In this document: positions 53,784 to 63,695 of the stretch, piece by piece | Numbering within the stretch: the stretch's first letter is position 1 | Layout of the letters: every line of letters begins with the position of its first letter | NCBI RefSeq assembly: GCF_003597675.1 | Contig: NZ_CP030827.1 | Span: forward strand, 372,001-436,000 | DNA length: 64,000 nucleotides | Origin: Neorhizobium sp. NCHU2750 | GTDB lineage: Bacteria > Pseudomonadota > Alphaproteobacteria > Rhizobiales > Rhizobiaceae | Direction: 5' to 3' | The notes under the pieces: model-generated | Told to the model about the DNA's origin: nothing | The model's database searches: none | What the model saw: the letters and a program-made list of their open reading frames with translations, nothing else | Position numbers and translations under genes: made by a program

Positions 53784-56702
53784 ATGACTGAAACAGCCGA
53801 AAAGCTCGACTACTCGAAGACCCTCTATCTGCCCGAAACGGAATTCCCGATGCGCGCCGGCCTGCCGCAGAAGGAGCCGGAAACCGTTGCCCGCTGGCGC
53901 GAGATGGACCTTTACAAGAAGCTCCGCGCCTCCGCCGCCGGCCGCGAAAAATTCGTCCTGCACGACGGCCCGCCCTATGCCAACGGCAACATCCATATCG
54001 GCCATGCGCTGAACAAGATCCTCAAGGACGTCATCACCCGCTCGTTCCAGATGCGCGGCTATGACTCGAACTACGTTCCCGGCTGGGATTGCCACGGCCT
54101 GCCGATCGAATGGAAGATCGAGGAAGAGAACTACCGCGCCAAGGGCAAGGCCAAGCCCGACCTCAAGCAGCCCGACGCGATGATCGAGTTCCGCAAGGAA
54201 TGCCGCGCTTACGCTGAAAAGTGGATCAAGATCCAGGGCGACGAGTTCAAGCGCCTCGGCATCGTCGGCGATTTCGACCACCCCTACCTGACGATGGATT
54301 TCCATTCGGAAAGCCGCATCGCCGGCGAACTCCTGAAGATCGCCATGAGCGGCCAGCTCTATCGCGGCTCCAAGCCGATCATGTGGTCGGTGGTCGAGCG
54401 CACGGCGCTGGCGGAAGCCGAAGTCGAATACCACGACTACGAGAGCGACACGATCTGGGTGAAGTTCCCGGTTGAGCGCACGAAGTCGGCTGTCGCGTTT
54501 AAAGATCCCGACGTTTCGATCGTCATCTGGACCACCACCCCTTGGACGATCCCCGGCAATCGCGCTATCGCCTATTCTCCCAAGGTCGCTTATGGTCTTT
54601 ACGAGGTAACGGCAACCGAAAACGACTTCGGCCCTCGGCCCGGCGAGAAAATGGTCTTTGCGGACGCGTTGGCAGAAGACTCGTTTAAGAAGGCCAAGCT
54701 GCAATACGTTCGTCTTTCCGATGTCTCAAGCGAAACTCTGAGCAAGCTGACGGCGGAGCATCCCCTCAAGGACCTCGGCTACGACTTTGCCGTCCCACTC
54801 CTCGCCGGCGATCACGTCACCGACGATGCCGGTACCGGTTTCGTCCACACCGCTCCATCCCATGGCCGCGAGGACTTCGAGGCCTGGATGTCGTCGGTCA
54901 AGGAACTGGAAGCCCGCGGCATCGACACCCGCATCCCGTTCCCGGTCGACGATAGCGGCACCTACACCGCAGACGCCCCCGGTTTCGAGGGCGGCCGCGT
55001 GATGGATGACAACGGCAAGAAGGGCGACGCCAACGACCGCGTCATCAAGGCGCTGATCGAACGCAACATGCTTTTCGCCCGTGGCCGCCTCAAGCACTCC
55101 TATCCGCATAGCTGGCGCTCCAAGAAGCCGATCATCTTCCGCAATACGCCGCAATGGTTCGTCTATATGGACAAGGACCTGAAGGATGGCACGACGCTGC
55201 GCACCCGCGCGCTGTCGGCGATCGACGACACCCGTTTCGTCCCCGCCGGCGGCCAGAACCGCCTGCGCGCCATGATCGAGCAGCGCCCGGACTGGGTTCT
55301 GTCCCGTCAGCGCGCCTGGGGCGTCCCGATCTGCGTCTTTGCCGATGACGAGGGCAATGTCCTGCAGGACGAAGAGGTCAACAAGCGCATCCTCGAGGCC
55401 TTCGATGCCGAAGGCGCCGATGCCTGGTTCGCCGAAGGCGCCAAGGAACGCTTCCTCGGCAATGGCCACGATGCGGCCAAGTGGACGCAGGTCATGGACA
55501 TCCTCGATGTCTGGTTCGACAGTGGTTCCACCCACACCTTCACGCTGGAAGACCGTCCAGACCTGAAATGGCCGGCAGACGTCTATCTCGAAGGTTCCGA
55601 CCAGCATCGCGGCTGGTTCCATTCCTCGCTCTTGGAATCGGCTGCCACCCGCGGCCGCGCGCCTTACGACACGGTCGTCACCCATGGTTTCACCATGGAT
55701 GAAAAGGGCCAGAAGATGTCGAAGTCGCTCGGCAATGTCGTGTCGCCGCAGGATGTGATGAAGGATGCCGGCGCCGATATCCTGCGCCTCTGGGTCATGA
55801 CCACCGACTATTGGGAAGACCAGCGCCTCGGCAAGACCATCATCCAGACCAATGTCGATGCCTATCGTAAGCTGCGCAACACCATCCGCTGGATGCTCGG
55901 CACGCTGGCCCATGACGAAGGTGAGGAGATCGCTTACGCCGAGCTTCCCGAACTCGAAAAGCTCATGCTGCATCGCCTCTACGAGCTCGATAAGCTCGTG
56001 CGCGAAGGCTATGACGCGTTCGAATTCAAGAAGATCACCCGTGCGCTGATCGATTTCGCCAATATCGAACTGTCGGCCTTCTATTTCGACATCCGCAAGG
56101 ATGCGCTCTATTGCGATGCCCCGTCGTCGCTGCGCCGCCGCGCGTCGCTCGCCGTCATCCGCAAGATCTTCGAGGCGACCGTCACCTGGCTTGCCCCGAT
56201 GCTGCCCTTCACCACCGAAGAGGCATGGCTGTCGCTGAAGCCGGATGCGGTCTCTGTTCACCTCGAACAGTTCCCCGAGGTCCCGGCCGAGTGGAAGAAC
56301 GAGGCGGTTGCCGAAAAGTGGGCGAAGATCCGGAAGGTTCGCTCGGTCGTGACAGGCGCACTCGAAATCGAGCGCAAGGACAAGCGCATCGGTTCGTCGC
56401 TGGAAGCGGCCCCGGTGGTCTATGTTGCCGATGCCGAATTGTTGAAGGCGCTCGAAGGCCTCGAATTCGAGGAAACCTGCATTACCTCCGCGATCACGGT
56501 GACTGCGGGCGAGGGTCCGGAAATGGCCTTCCGTCTGCCGGAAGTGCCGGGCGTGGCGGTCGATCCGAAGCTTGCGGAAGGCGTCAAATGCGCCCGTTCC
56601 TGGCGGGTCACCACCGATGTCGGCTCCGATCCGGCATGGCCGGACGTATCGGCGCGCGATGCGGCAGCATTGACCGAACTGGCGGCGCTCGGTCGTATCT
56701 AA
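53784..56702 (+). CDS. ileS: Isoleucyl-tRNA synthetase
   Basis: 972 residues. Class I signature HIGH at 71-74 and KMSKS at 644-648; the CP1 editing domain lies between, with [20 protein letters not shown] near 245 and [20 protein letters not shown] near 345. The C-terminal part has the anticodon-binding helices; the zinc-binding Cys cluster of E. coli IleS is reduced to [20 protein letters not shown], with one Cys. The Met at 53784 starts the family sequence. Codon use between about 54480 and 54775 differs from the rest of the gene. A possible leader peptide precedes it. Confidence 0.97.
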   Translation: MTETAEKLDYSKTLYLPETEFPMRAGLPQKEPETVARWREMDLYKKLRASAAGREKFVLHDGPPYANGNIHIGHALNKILKDVITRSFQMRGYDSNYVPGWDCHGLPIEWKIEEENYRAKGKAKPDLKQPDAMIEFRKECRAYAEKWIKIQGDEFKRLGIVGDFDHPYLTMDFHSESRIAGELLKIAMSGQLYRGSKPIMWSVVERTALAEAEVEYHDYESDTIWVKFPVERTKSAVAFKDPDVSIVIWTTTPWTIPGNRAIAYSPKVAYGLYEVTATENDFGPRPGEKMVFADALAEDSFKKAKLQYVRLSDVSSETLSKLTAEHPLKDLGYDFAVPLLAGDHVTDDAGTGFVHTAPSHGREDFEAWMSSVKELEARGIDTRIPFPVDDSGTYTADAPGFEGGRVMDDNGKKGDANDRVIKALIERNMLFARGRLKHSYPHSWRSKKPIIFRNTPQWFVYMDKDLKDGTTLRTRALSAIDDTRFVPAGGQNRLRAMIEQRPDWVLSRQRAWGVPICVFADDEGNVLQDEEVNKRILEAFDAEGADAWFAEGAKERFLGNGHDAAKWTQVMDILDVWFDSGSTHTFTLEDRPDLKWPADVYLEGSDQHRGWFHSSLLESAATRGRAPYDTVVTHGFTMDEKGQKMSKSLGNVVSPQDVMKDAGADILRLWVMTTDYWEDQRLGKTIIQTNVDAYRKLRNTIRWMLGTLAHDEGEEIAYAELPELEKLMLHRLYELDKLVREGYDAFEFKKITRALIDFANIELSAFYFDIRKDALYCDAPSSLRRRASLAVIRKIFEATVTWLAPMLPFTTEEAWLSLKPDAVSVHLEQFPEVPAEWKNEAVAEKWAKIRKVRSVVTGALEIERKDKRIGSSLEAAPVVYVADAELLKALEGLEFEETCITSAITVTAGEGPEMAFRLPEVPGVAVDPKLAEGVKCARSWRVTTDVGSDPAWPDVSARDAAALTELAALGRI

Positions 56703-56716
56703 TGTGCTTCAAGGTT

Positions 56717-56749
56717 ACCGGATGATTGCGCTTCAATGCATCATCCGGT
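56717..56749 (+). terminator. Hairpin downstream of ileS
   Basis: ACCGGATGAT (56717-56726) pairs perfectly with ATCATCCGGT (56740-56749) around a 13-nt loop, 14 bases after the stop codon. ATTCCTG follows rather than a T run, so it is at best a weak terminator. Confidence 0.55.
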
Positions 56750-56838
56750 ATTCCTGCCTGAAATTGGCCGGATTTATCCGTCAGGTCGATGGCAATAGTC
56801 TCTAAGGCGTCGAGGCGGGCGTCTCTGGTAGGGGTTTG

Positions 56839-57483
56839 ATGAAAACAACGATAACCTTGCGTATGGCCCTTGGCACGGCCGGTTTGCTGGCTGCTTCTGC
56901 GGCTCTTTCCGGCTGCATGGGCCCGACTTACGGTACCGACAAGCCTGCCATGGTGCAGTTGGGTGACGATCTCGGTGCCGCTGTCGCCATTGGTGGCGGC
57001 AAGGACGAGGACAAGGCCAAGATCCGCTACAATCCGCGCCCGACGCTGGTCGTCGCCAAGCAGGATGAAACCGGCCACGAGGCGCTTCCGGCGCCCGAGA
57101 AGTCGCTGGCCAACCGCGACAACAATCCGAACTGGGTCGAATCACCGGAAGAAACCCGTGCGCGCCTGCGCAAGGAAGCCGAGGATAACCGGCTGAACCA
57201 GAATTACCGTTCGCCGCTTCTGGCCGGCGATGGTACCGCGGGCCAGCTGACGGAAACCCAGAAGTGGGAAGCCTTCCGCAAGGCCAAGGCTGCGGCCGAG
57301 ACCACCGATGTGTCGGGCGGCCGCCATTCGCTGACCGATCCGCCGGCAGCCTATCGCTCTGCCGATCCGGCAGCGCTTGCCGATCTCGGCGAGCCCGAGA
57401 GCAAGAAGGAAGCGCGCCGCAAGAAGGAGGCCGAAGCCGCCTCTACTGGCAGCAATTCCGCCTGGTGGAAGCCGTTCCAGTAA
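56839..57483 (+). CDS. Exported lipoprotein of unknown function
   Basis: 214 residues. A signal peptide ends in the lipobox ALSGC (Cys about 26), so the protein is anchored in a membrane after lipidation. The mature part is polar, Ala/Asp/Lys-rich (KDEDKAKIRYNPRPTLVVAK, NNPNWVESPEETRARLRKEA) and has no recognised domain; the C-terminus is a charged Lys/Glu stretch ending in SAWWKPFQ. I do not recognise the family beyond this layout, which I have seen in rhizobial hypotheticals. The ATG at 56839 is preceded by GGTAGGGG. It follows ileS by 136 bases. Confidence 0.8.
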   Translation: MKTTITLRMALGTAGLLAASAALSGCMGPTYGTDKPAMVQLGDDLGAAVAIGGGKDEDKAKIRYNPRPTLVVAKQDETGHEALPAPEKSLANRDNNPNWVESPEETRARLRKEAEDNRLNQNYRSPLLAGDGTAGQLTETQKWEAFRKAKAAAETTDVSGGRHSLTDPPAAYRSADPAALADLGEPESKKEARRKKEAEAASTGSNSAWWKPFQ

Positions 57484-57536
57484 GGCTGATCCGGTAGGCA
57501 GGGCCAGAAGAGCAGGCCCAGTCAAACAGACATGAT

Positions 57537-57555
57537 CCCGGCAATCTCTGCCGGG
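57537..57555. terminator. Hairpin between the converging lipoprotein and tadA genes
   Basis: CCCGGCA (57537-57543) pairs with TGCCGGG (57549-57555) around ATCTC. It lies 53 bases after the lipoprotein stop and just after the tadA stop on the opposite strand. No T run follows on either strand, so it is a modest candidate. Confidence 0.55.
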
Positions 57556-57561
57556 TCTGCT

Positions 57562-58017
57562 TCAGCTCTCTCGTCTGGCGCGGAAGAAGTCGGTCAGCAA
57601 TTCGGCCGCCGGTCTTTCCGCAATCCCCGAATAGACTTCGGGGGCATGATGGCAGGTCGGCTGGCAATAGAACCGCACGCCGCTTTCCACCGCGCCGCCC
57701 TTCGGATCGTTCGCCCCGTAATAAAGCCTGCGGATGCGGGCAAAGGATATGGCGGCGGCACACATGGTGCAGGGCTCCAGCGTCACGTAGAGATCGGCAT
57801 TGCCGAGCCGCTCGCTGCCGAGTCTTGCGGCTGCCTCGCGGATGACTGCGATCTCGGCATGGGCGGTCACGTCGTTTTCGCCGCGGGTCACGTTTCCCGA
57901 GCGGGCGACGATCTCCCCGTCGATGACGAGTACAGCGCCGACCGGAACCTCTCCGCGGGCCGCGGCATTCCTGGCTTCGGTCAAGGCGGCGTCCATGAAC
58001 CCGGCCCTATTAGTCAT
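57562..58017 (-). CDS. tadA: tRNA(adenosine-34) deaminase
   Basis: 151 residues. The zinc-dependent deaminase motifs are His53-x-Glu55 (TAHAEIAVI) and PCTMC with Cys83 and Cys86. EVPVGAVLV and ANDPKGGAVESG are the substrate-loop residues typical of TadA. It converts A34 to inosine in tRNA-Arg(ACG). It is divergent from the large pseudouridine synthase gene, with 146 bases between. Confidence 0.95.
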   Translation of the reverse strand: MTNRAGFMDAALTEARNAAARGEVPVGAVLVIDGEIVARSGNVTRGENDVTAHAEIAVIREAAARLGSERLGNADLYVTLEPCTMCAAAISFARIRRLYYGANDPKGGAVESGVRFYCQPTCHHAPEVYSGIAERPAAELLTDFFRARRES

Positions 58018-58163
58018 TTGGGCGATTTCCTCTTAACCCGGATCGCACGAACTGGTAGGAAGCATGCAACACGAAGCGCGCTTTGCGCGTGATAACGTCA
58101 AACCAACACGAACAAGGATGTCCGGATATCATCCGTAGACATCATGCTTCAGGCAAACAACAA

Positions 58164-60260
58164 ATGAATTCAAAAGACAAGCCGAAGCGCGGCGAGGCAA
58201 AGCCCTTCGTTCGCGAAACCAAGCCGAAAGCCGCGGCGAAACCCCCTGCAAAGCTCGGTTCCAAACCGGGTGCCAAGCCGGGTGCGAAGTCGGCAGGCCC
58301 GAAGTCGGCAGGTGGAAAATCCGCTGCGCCGGCAAGGCCGCGTGCCAATCAGGACGGCGCGCCGAAGAAACAGGTTCGCTCCGCCAAGCGCGAGGAATTT
58401 GTCACCGACGACGCCGCGACTGTTGCCGACGGCAAGCCCGAGCGCATCTCCAAGCTTCTCGCCCGCGTCGGCGTGGCATCGCGCCGCGATGTCGAGCGCA
58501 TGATCCTCGACGGCCGCGTCACGCTGAACGGCAAGCCGCTGGATACGCCCGTCGTCAATGTCACGCTGGAAGACAAGATCGAGGTCGACGGCGTGCCGAT
58601 CCGCGGCATCGAGCGCACCCGTCTGTGGCTTTATCACAAGCCCGGCGGTCTGGTGACGACCAATTCCGATCCGGAAGGCCGCCCGACCGTATTCGACAAT
58701 CTGCCGGAAGGCCTGCCGCGCGTTCTCTCCATCGGCCGCCTCGATATCAATACCGAAGGCCTGCTGCTTCTGACCAATGACGGTGGCCTGTCGCGCACGC
58801 TCGAACTGCCGACCACCGGCTGGCTGCGCCGCTACCGCGTGCGCGCCCATGGCGAGGTCGATCAGGAAGCGCTCGACAAGCTGAAGGACGGCATCGCCGT
58901 CGACGGCGTGCTCTATGGCTCGATCGAGGCGACCCTCGACCGCTCCCAGGGCCACAATGTCTGGATCACCATGGGGCTTCGCGAAGGCAAGAACCGCGAG
59001 ATCAAGAATGTGCTCGGCGCGCTCGGCCTCGAGGTCAACCGCCTGATCCGCATCTCCTATGGCCCGTTCCAGCTCGGCGATCTGCCGGAAGGCGAGGTGC
59101 TCGAAGTGCGCGGCCGCACGCTGCGCGACCAGCTCGGGCCCCGCCTGATCAATGAATCCAAGGCCAATTTCGAGGCTCCGCTCTTCAATGAAGGTGGCGA
59201 GGACAATCCGCAGCGCGTCGAAAAGGCAGAGCGTCCGGCCAAGGCCGAGCGTGGCTGGGCGAACGAGCGCCCCAATGAACGCGGTGGCGACCGCGAGGAT
59301 CGCCGCGAGCGGGCACTCGGCCGTCTCGACACCAAGCGTCCCGATATGAAGCGTGACGACCGCAAGTTCGGTGCAAAGCCCGGCTCCAAGCCGTTTGGCA
59401 AGTTCGCCGCCGCGCCCCAGGATCGTGATTTCGACGACGACAAGCCGAAGAAGCGTCCGCCGATGGGCACCAGCCGCACCGCCAATGTCTGGATGGCACC
59501 GGGCGCAAAGCCCACCGCCGACGGCAAGGAGCGCAAGTCTTCCGCCCGTGCCAAGGCCGAGGAACTGTTCAAGAAGCCATCGGCTGAGAGCGAACGCCGC
59601 GCCTCGATCAACCGCGCCAGCGACGAGGATGGCGACTGGATCCGCGCCGATGGCCCGGATACGCCGACCCGCGGCGGCTTTCGTGATCGCGACGACCGTC
59701 CGTTCTCCGACAAGCCGAGAGGCGAGGGTAGAGGGGATCGGTCCTTTGGCGACAGGCCCCGTTCGGATCGCCCCCGTGGTGACCGCCCATTCGGTGATCG
59801 CCCATTCTCCGATCGTCCCCGTGGGGATGGTGCTCGTAGGGACGACGCTCGTGGCGACAGGCCGCGTGGTGACCGTCCCTTTGGAGATCGCAAGCCGCGC
59901 CAGGATGGCGACCGTCCCGCACGCGCCTTTTCGGGTGACGAACGGCGCAGCGATCGCCCCCGTGGTGACCGGCCGTTCTCCGATCGCCCGCGCAGTGATC
60001 GCCCGGATCGCGGCGAACGCAGCTTTGGTGATCGGCCTGACAGAGGCGACAAGCCCTTCGGCGGCAAGCCTGCAGGCGCGAAATCCGGTTTTGGTGGCAA
60101 GCCATCAGGTGGCCGGCCTTCCGGCGGAAAGCCCGGCTTCGGCGGCAAGCCCGGTGGCGGAAAATCCTTTGGTGGAAAGCCCTCCGGGGGCCGCCCGAAT
60201 GGCGGTCGTCCCGCTGGCGGTCGTCCGGGCGGCGGCAAGCCGCGTAGCCCCAAGGGTTGA
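58164..60260 (+). CDS. RluB-like 23S rRNA pseudouridine synthase with long disordered tail
   Basis: 698 residues. A Lys/Ala/Pro-rich N-terminus of about 90 residues leads to an S4 domain (RISKLLARVGVASRRDVERM) and the catalytic domain with GRLDINTEGLLLLTNDGGLS (Asp in RLD) and KNREIKNVLGALGLEVNRLI. From about residue 365 the protein is a tail of more than 300 residues rich in Arg/Asp/Gly/Lys/Pro with repeated GDRPFGDRP, SDRPRGDRP and GGKPSGGRP units. RluB modifies U2605 of 23S rRNA; the tail probably binds RNA or is disordered. The rsmD gene starts four bases after its stop. It is a second S4-type synthase besides 3502-4326. Confidence 0.9.
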   Translation: MNSKDKPKRGEAKPFVRETKPKAAAKPPAKLGSKPGAKPGAKSAGPKSAGGKSAAPARPRANQDGAPKKQVRSAKREEFVTDDAATVADGKPERISKLLARVGVASRRDVERMILDGRVTLNGKPLDTPVVNVTLEDKIEVDGVPIRGIERTRLWLYHKPGGLVTTNSDPEGRPTVFDNLPEGLPRVLSIGRLDINTEGLLLLTNDGGLSRTLELPTTGWLRRYRVRAHGEVDQEALDKLKDGIAVDGVLYGSIEATLDRSQGHNVWITMGLREGKNREIKNVLGALGLEVNRLIRISYGPFQLGDLPEGEVLEVRGRTLRDQLGPRLINESKANFEAPLFNEGGEDNPQRVEKAERPAKAERGWANERPNERGGDREDRRERALGRLDTKRPDMKRDDRKFGAKPGSKPFGKFAAAPQDRDFDDDKPKKRPPMGTSRTANVWMAPGAKPTADGKERKSSARAKAEELFKKPSAESERRASINRASDEDGDWIRADGPDTPTRGGFRDRDDRPFSDKPRGEGRGDRSFGDRPRSDRPRGDRPFGDRPFSDRPRGDGARRDDARGDRPRGDRPFGDRKPRQDGDRPARAFSGDERRSDRPRGDRPFSDRPRSDRPDRGERSFGDRPDRGDKPFGGKPAGAKSGFGGKPSGGRPSGGKPGFGGKPGGGKSFGGKPSGGRPNGGRPAGGRPGGGKPRSPKG

Positions 60261-60263
60261 TGC

Positions 60264-60824
60264 ATGCGGATCGTTGGGGGAGAGTTTCGCGGCCGCGCGC
60301 TGGCCACGCCGAAGTCGAACGATATCCGGCCGACCATCGACCGGACGCGTGAGAGCCTGTTCAACATCATCGGCCATGTCTATCCGGACGCGATAGACGG
60401 CACGCGGGTATTCGATCTTTTCGCCGGCACCGGCGCGGTGGGGCTCGAAGCCCTGTCGCGCGGCTGCAAGCAGGCGCTGTTCGTCGAAAACAGCGTCGAG
60501 GGCAGGGGCCTGCTGTGGGAGAATATCGACAGTTTCGGCCTGCATGGCCGCGCCCGCATCCTGCGGCGGGATGCGACCGATCTCGGCTCTATCGGCAATA
60601 TCGAGCCCTTCGATTTCGTCTTTGCCGATCCGCCCTATGGCAAGGGGCTGGGTGAAAAGGCGCTTGCCGCAGCCCATTCGGGCGGCTGGCTGAAACCCGG
60701 CGCACTGGTTATTCTCGAAGAGCGGGCCGACGCTGCACCGGTGCTCGATCCGATCTTCAAGCCGCTCGAGAGCCGCATGTTCGGCGATACCCGCGTCGAA
60801 TTCTACCGCTACCAACCGGGCTGA
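60264..60824 (+). CDS. rsmD: 16S rRNA (guanine-966-N2)-methyltransferase
   Basis: 186 residues. MRIVGGEFRGRALATPKSND and RPTIDRTRESLFNII are the RsmD N-terminal signature; VFDLFAGTGAVGLEALSRG near 49 is the SAM motif, and FDFVFADPPYGKG near 113 has the catalytic DPPY of N-methyltransferases. It methylates G966 in helix 31 of 16S rRNA. It starts four bases after the RluB-like gene, so they share a message, giving two rRNA-modifying enzymes in one operon. Confidence 0.95.
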   Translation: MRIVGGEFRGRALATPKSNDIRPTIDRTRESLFNIIGHVYPDAIDGTRVFDLFAGTGAVGLEALSRGCKQALFVENSVEGRGLLWENIDSFGLHGRARILRRDATDLGSIGNIEPFDFVFADPPYGKGLGEKALAAAHSGGWLKPGALVILEERADAAPVLDPIFKPLESRMFGDTRVEFYRYQPG

Positions 60825-60877
60825 GCCCCAGGGCCAACCGGGCTGAGCCCAAAGGAAAGTCCGCAGGAAGTCTCGTC

Positions 60878-61759
60878 ATGAACACCCGCATCTCACTGCC
60901 GGATCTGGATGACGAGAAAACCCCGGGCGGCCTGCGCTATGCCGTCGCCTTCGGCGGGGGCGGGGCGCGCGGCATTTCTCACATCAGCGTCATCGAGGCG
61001 CTGGATGAGCTCGGCATCCGCCCGGTGGCGATTTCCGGTTCGTCGATCGGCGCCATCATGGGCGCCGGCATGGCGTCCGGCATGCGCGGCAAGGAGATCC
61101 GCGATTATGCGCTCAGCACCGTCGGCAACCGTAATTCGCTGTTCAACCGGCTGTGGAGCCTCGGCCCGGCCAGCATGCGCGACAGGCTCGGCGGCTTCCG
61201 CTTCGGCCATTTCAATCTCGATCCCATCCTTGAGGCCTTCCTGCCGCCGCATATTCCGGAGGACTTTGCCGACCTGCCGATCCCGCTGAAGATCTCGGTG
61301 ACGGATTATTACGGCCAGGCCGAAGTCGTGCTCGAAGAGGGGGACTTGAGGAGCGCGATCGCCGCCTCTGCCGCCATTCCCGGCCTGTTCATGCCGGTCA
61401 TGATCAACGGCCGGGTGATGATCGATGGCGGCGTGTTCAATCCGGTCCCCTATGAACACCTGCTCGATCTTGCCGACGTCGTCATCGGCGTCGATGTGGT
61501 CGGCGCCCCCGAAGGCGACGGCACCCATCCGCCGACCCGCATCGATGCGCTGTTCGGCGCAAGCCAGCTCACCATGCAGGCCTCGATCGCTCTGAAGCTG
61601 AAGCTCAATCCGCCGCATATCTTCCTGCGCCCGCAGGTCAACCGCTTCCGGGTTCTCGATTTCCTCAAGGCGCAGGACATCCTGGACGAGTCCGAGCATG
61701 TGAAGGACGAGCTGAAACGCGCCGTCGACGCGCTGGAGACGGCTGTCGGCAGGGGCTGA
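60878..61759 (+). CDS. Patatin-like phospholipase
   Basis: 293 residues. AVAFGGGGARGISH near residue 22 is the oxyanion loop, GSSIG at 54-58 the nucleophile elbow (Ser56), and IDGGVFNP near 182 the Asp (Asp183) of the Ser-Asp dyad. It lacks a signal peptide. Such proteins hydrolyse phospholipids or acyl esters; bacterial ones act in membrane turnover or as effectors. There is no type III or VI gene nearby, so a housekeeping role is more likely. It is downstream of rsmD (54 bases) in the same direction, and converges on the Kef-type gene (13 bases). Confidence 0.9.
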   Translation: MNTRISLPDLDDEKTPGGLRYAVAFGGGGARGISHISVIEALDELGIRPVAISGSSIGAIMGAGMASGMRGKEIRDYALSTVGNRNSLFNRLWSLGPASMRDRLGGFRFGHFNLDPILEAFLPPHIPEDFADLPIPLKISVTDYYGQAEVVLEEGDLRSAIAASAAIPGLFMPVMINGRVMIDGGVFNPVPYEHLLDLADVVIGVDVVGAPEGDGTHPPTRIDALFGASQLTMQASIALKLKLNPPHIFLRPQVNRFRVLDFLKAQDILDESEHVKDELKRAVDALETAVGRG

Positions 61760-61771
61760 TGGATCGGGGGG

Positions 61772-63589
61772 TCACCACTCGCCGACGGCTGCCGCGCCCG
61801 CTTCTTCCGCCTTTTTCTCCTCCTCGACGCTCACGCGCTTCGGCTTGATCAGCGGTTCCGGCTTGACCGGGCTGTTGAACAGCATGTCGCGGCCGGCGGT
61901 AAGGCCTTCCACGGCCTGGATCTGCAACCGCTCCTCGTCGCGGCGGCGGATGTCGTCGCGGATCTTGTCCGCATCCGCCTCGCTCATGCCGAGTGCCTCG
62001 AGCGTCCGGCTGCCGAACAGCAGGCCGGATTCCAGCGTCTCGCGCAATTCGTATTCGACGCCCTTTTCCCTCAGGTAAAGCGAATGGATACGGTCATAGG
62101 AGCGGGCGAAGAGGCGCACGTTCGGAAACTCCGACATGACCAGTTCGACGATCTTGTTGGTCGTCTCCCGCTTCTGGGTGCAGACGATGACGATCTTGGC
62201 ATGCTCGATGCCGGAAGAAACCAGCACGTCGCGGCGGGTGCCGTCACCGAAATAGATGCGGAAGCCGAAATTCGCCGCCTGGCGGATACGGTCGGCGGAA
62301 TCGTCGATGACCGTGACCGAACGTCCGCCGGCGAGCAGGATCTGTGCGGCGATCTGGCCGAAGCGCGAAAAGCCGATCATCAGCACGTCTGCGCCGGCAC
62401 CCTCGAAATCCTCCTCCAGCTCCTCGCGCGTCTCGCCATGTAGCAGCCGCTTGGCAAGCGTCGCACCGGCCGGCGTCAGCGCCATGGAAAGCGTCACGAT
62501 GGCGATCAGCTGCGAGGCGGTCGATGATGAAAGCAGCCCCGCGGCGGTTGCCGTGGTGAACAGCACGAAGGCGAATTCGCCGCCCTGCGGCAAGAGGAAG
62601 GCGATCTGCACCGCATCGTTATGCGGCGAACCCCACAGGCGGCAGAGGCCATAGATGACCAGCGCCTTGACCACCATGAAGCCGATCACCGCCGGAATGA
62701 TGAACAGGATGTGGTCGAGGATGACATCGATTTCGAGCGACAGGCCGACGGCAACGAAGAACAGTGCCAGAAGCAGCCCGCGGAACGGCTCGATATCGGC
62801 CTCCAGCTCGTGCCGATAGGAGGATTCCGCCAGCATGATCCCGGCCAGGAAGGCGCCCATCGCCATCGACAGGCCGACCGCCTGCATCGCGGCGGCGGCA
62901 CCGAGTACGACGAGCAGGGCTGCGGCGATCATCACCTCGCGCGCACCCGTGCGCGCAATGATCTGGAACATCGGGTTGAGCAGGTATTTGCCGGCAAGCA
63001 CCACCGCGGCGACGGCTGCGACGGCGACGGCGAAATCGATGAGTGGAGTTGCCGCCTGCTCCGCCGTTCCCGGCGCAAGGATGGTGATCAGCGCCAGAAG
63101 CGGCACGATGGCGAGATCCTGGAACAGCAGCACGGAAAACGACCGCTGGCCGTAGCGGCTGTTGATCTCGCCGGCATCGTTGAGCAATTGCAGCGCGAAT
63201 GCGGTGGACGACAAGGCCAGGCCAAAGCCGATGATCAGGCTGCCCTGCCATGTTGCAAGCCCGGTTTCGAAGGCCAGCGCGCCGAGCACCAGCCCGGTGA
63301 CGATGACCTGCGCCGGGCCGAGCCCGAACACGTCGCCGCGCATCTGCCAAAGGCGCGACGGTTTCAGCTCCAGCCCGATGACGAAGAGCAGGAAGACCAC
63401 GCCGTATTCGGCGACATGCAGCACCTCTTCCGTATCGGTAATACGCTGCAGTACCGGACCGATCACCACGCCGGCGGCAAGATACCCAAGCACTGTTCCA
63501 AGCCCGAGCCGCTTGAAGATCGGAGCGGCAATCACGGCCCCTGCGAGCAGAAGCAGCATTTCGGTGAACAATGATCCGGGTGCAGTCAT
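61772..63589 (-). CDS. Kef-type monovalent cation:H+ antiporter (CPA2)
   Basis: 605 residues. About twelve helices in the first 390 residues, with LGTVLGYLAAGVVIGPVLQR near 29 and FGLALSSTAFALQLLNDAGE near 112, the CPA2 family pattern. A RCK/TrkA-N domain starts at ADVLMIGFSRFGQIAAQILL near 400 with the nucleotide-binding GFGR-like loop and VTVIDDSADRIRQA. The C-terminus is a charged helix. It resembles KefB/KefC, which exchange K+ for H+ and are gated by glutathione adducts; a KefFG-type ancillary protein is not in this window. Na+/H+ activity is also possible. Confidence 0.9.
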   Translation of the reverse strand: MTAPGSLFTEMLLLLAGAVIAAPIFKRLGLGTVLGYLAAGVVIGPVLQRITDTEEVLHVAEYGVVFLLFVIGLELKPSRLWQMRGDVFGLGPAQVIVTGLVLGALAFETGLATWQGSLIIGFGLALSSTAFALQLLNDAGEINSRYGQRSFSVLLFQDLAIVPLLALITILAPGTAEQAATPLIDFAVAVAAVAAVVLAGKYLLNPMFQIIARTGAREVMIAAALLVVLGAAAAMQAVGLSMAMGAFLAGIMLAESSYRHELEADIEPFRGLLLALFFVAVGLSLEIDVILDHILFIIPAVIGFMVVKALVIYGLCRLWGSPHNDAVQIAFLLPQGGEFAFVLFTTATAAGLLSSSTASQLIAIVTLSMALTPAGATLAKRLLHGETREELEEDFEGAGADVLMIGFSRFGQIAAQILLAGGRSVTVIDDSADRIRQAANFGFRIYFGDGTRRDVLVSSGIEHAKIVIVCTQKRETTNKIVELVMSEFPNVRLFARSYDRIHSLYLREKGVEYELRETLESGLLFGSRTLEALGMSEADADKIRDDIRRRDEERLQIQAVEGLTAGRDMLFNSPVKPEPLIKPKRVSVEEEKKAEEAGAAAVGEW

Positions 63590-63695
63590 GAAAGAACTTT
63601 CAATAGGAAGGATATGGCAGTCAAGAATCGGTGTGGCGCCCTTGATGCGTCGAAGCGCTCACAATAAATGGGACAGGAACGAAAGGCTTGCAAAT

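Noticed and set aside
54726..56261. 511-codon frame antisense to ileS
   Set aside because: Shadow of ileS; no ribosome site or domain.
59690..60250. Regular DNA repeats that might be a CRISPR array
   Set aside because: The repeats are in frame within a protein tail, of varying length, with no unique spacers and no cas genes.
59057..60370. 437-codon antisense frame over the RluB-like tail
   Set aside because: Its Pro/Arg/Gly repeats are the reverse reading of the tail repeats; no independent evidence.
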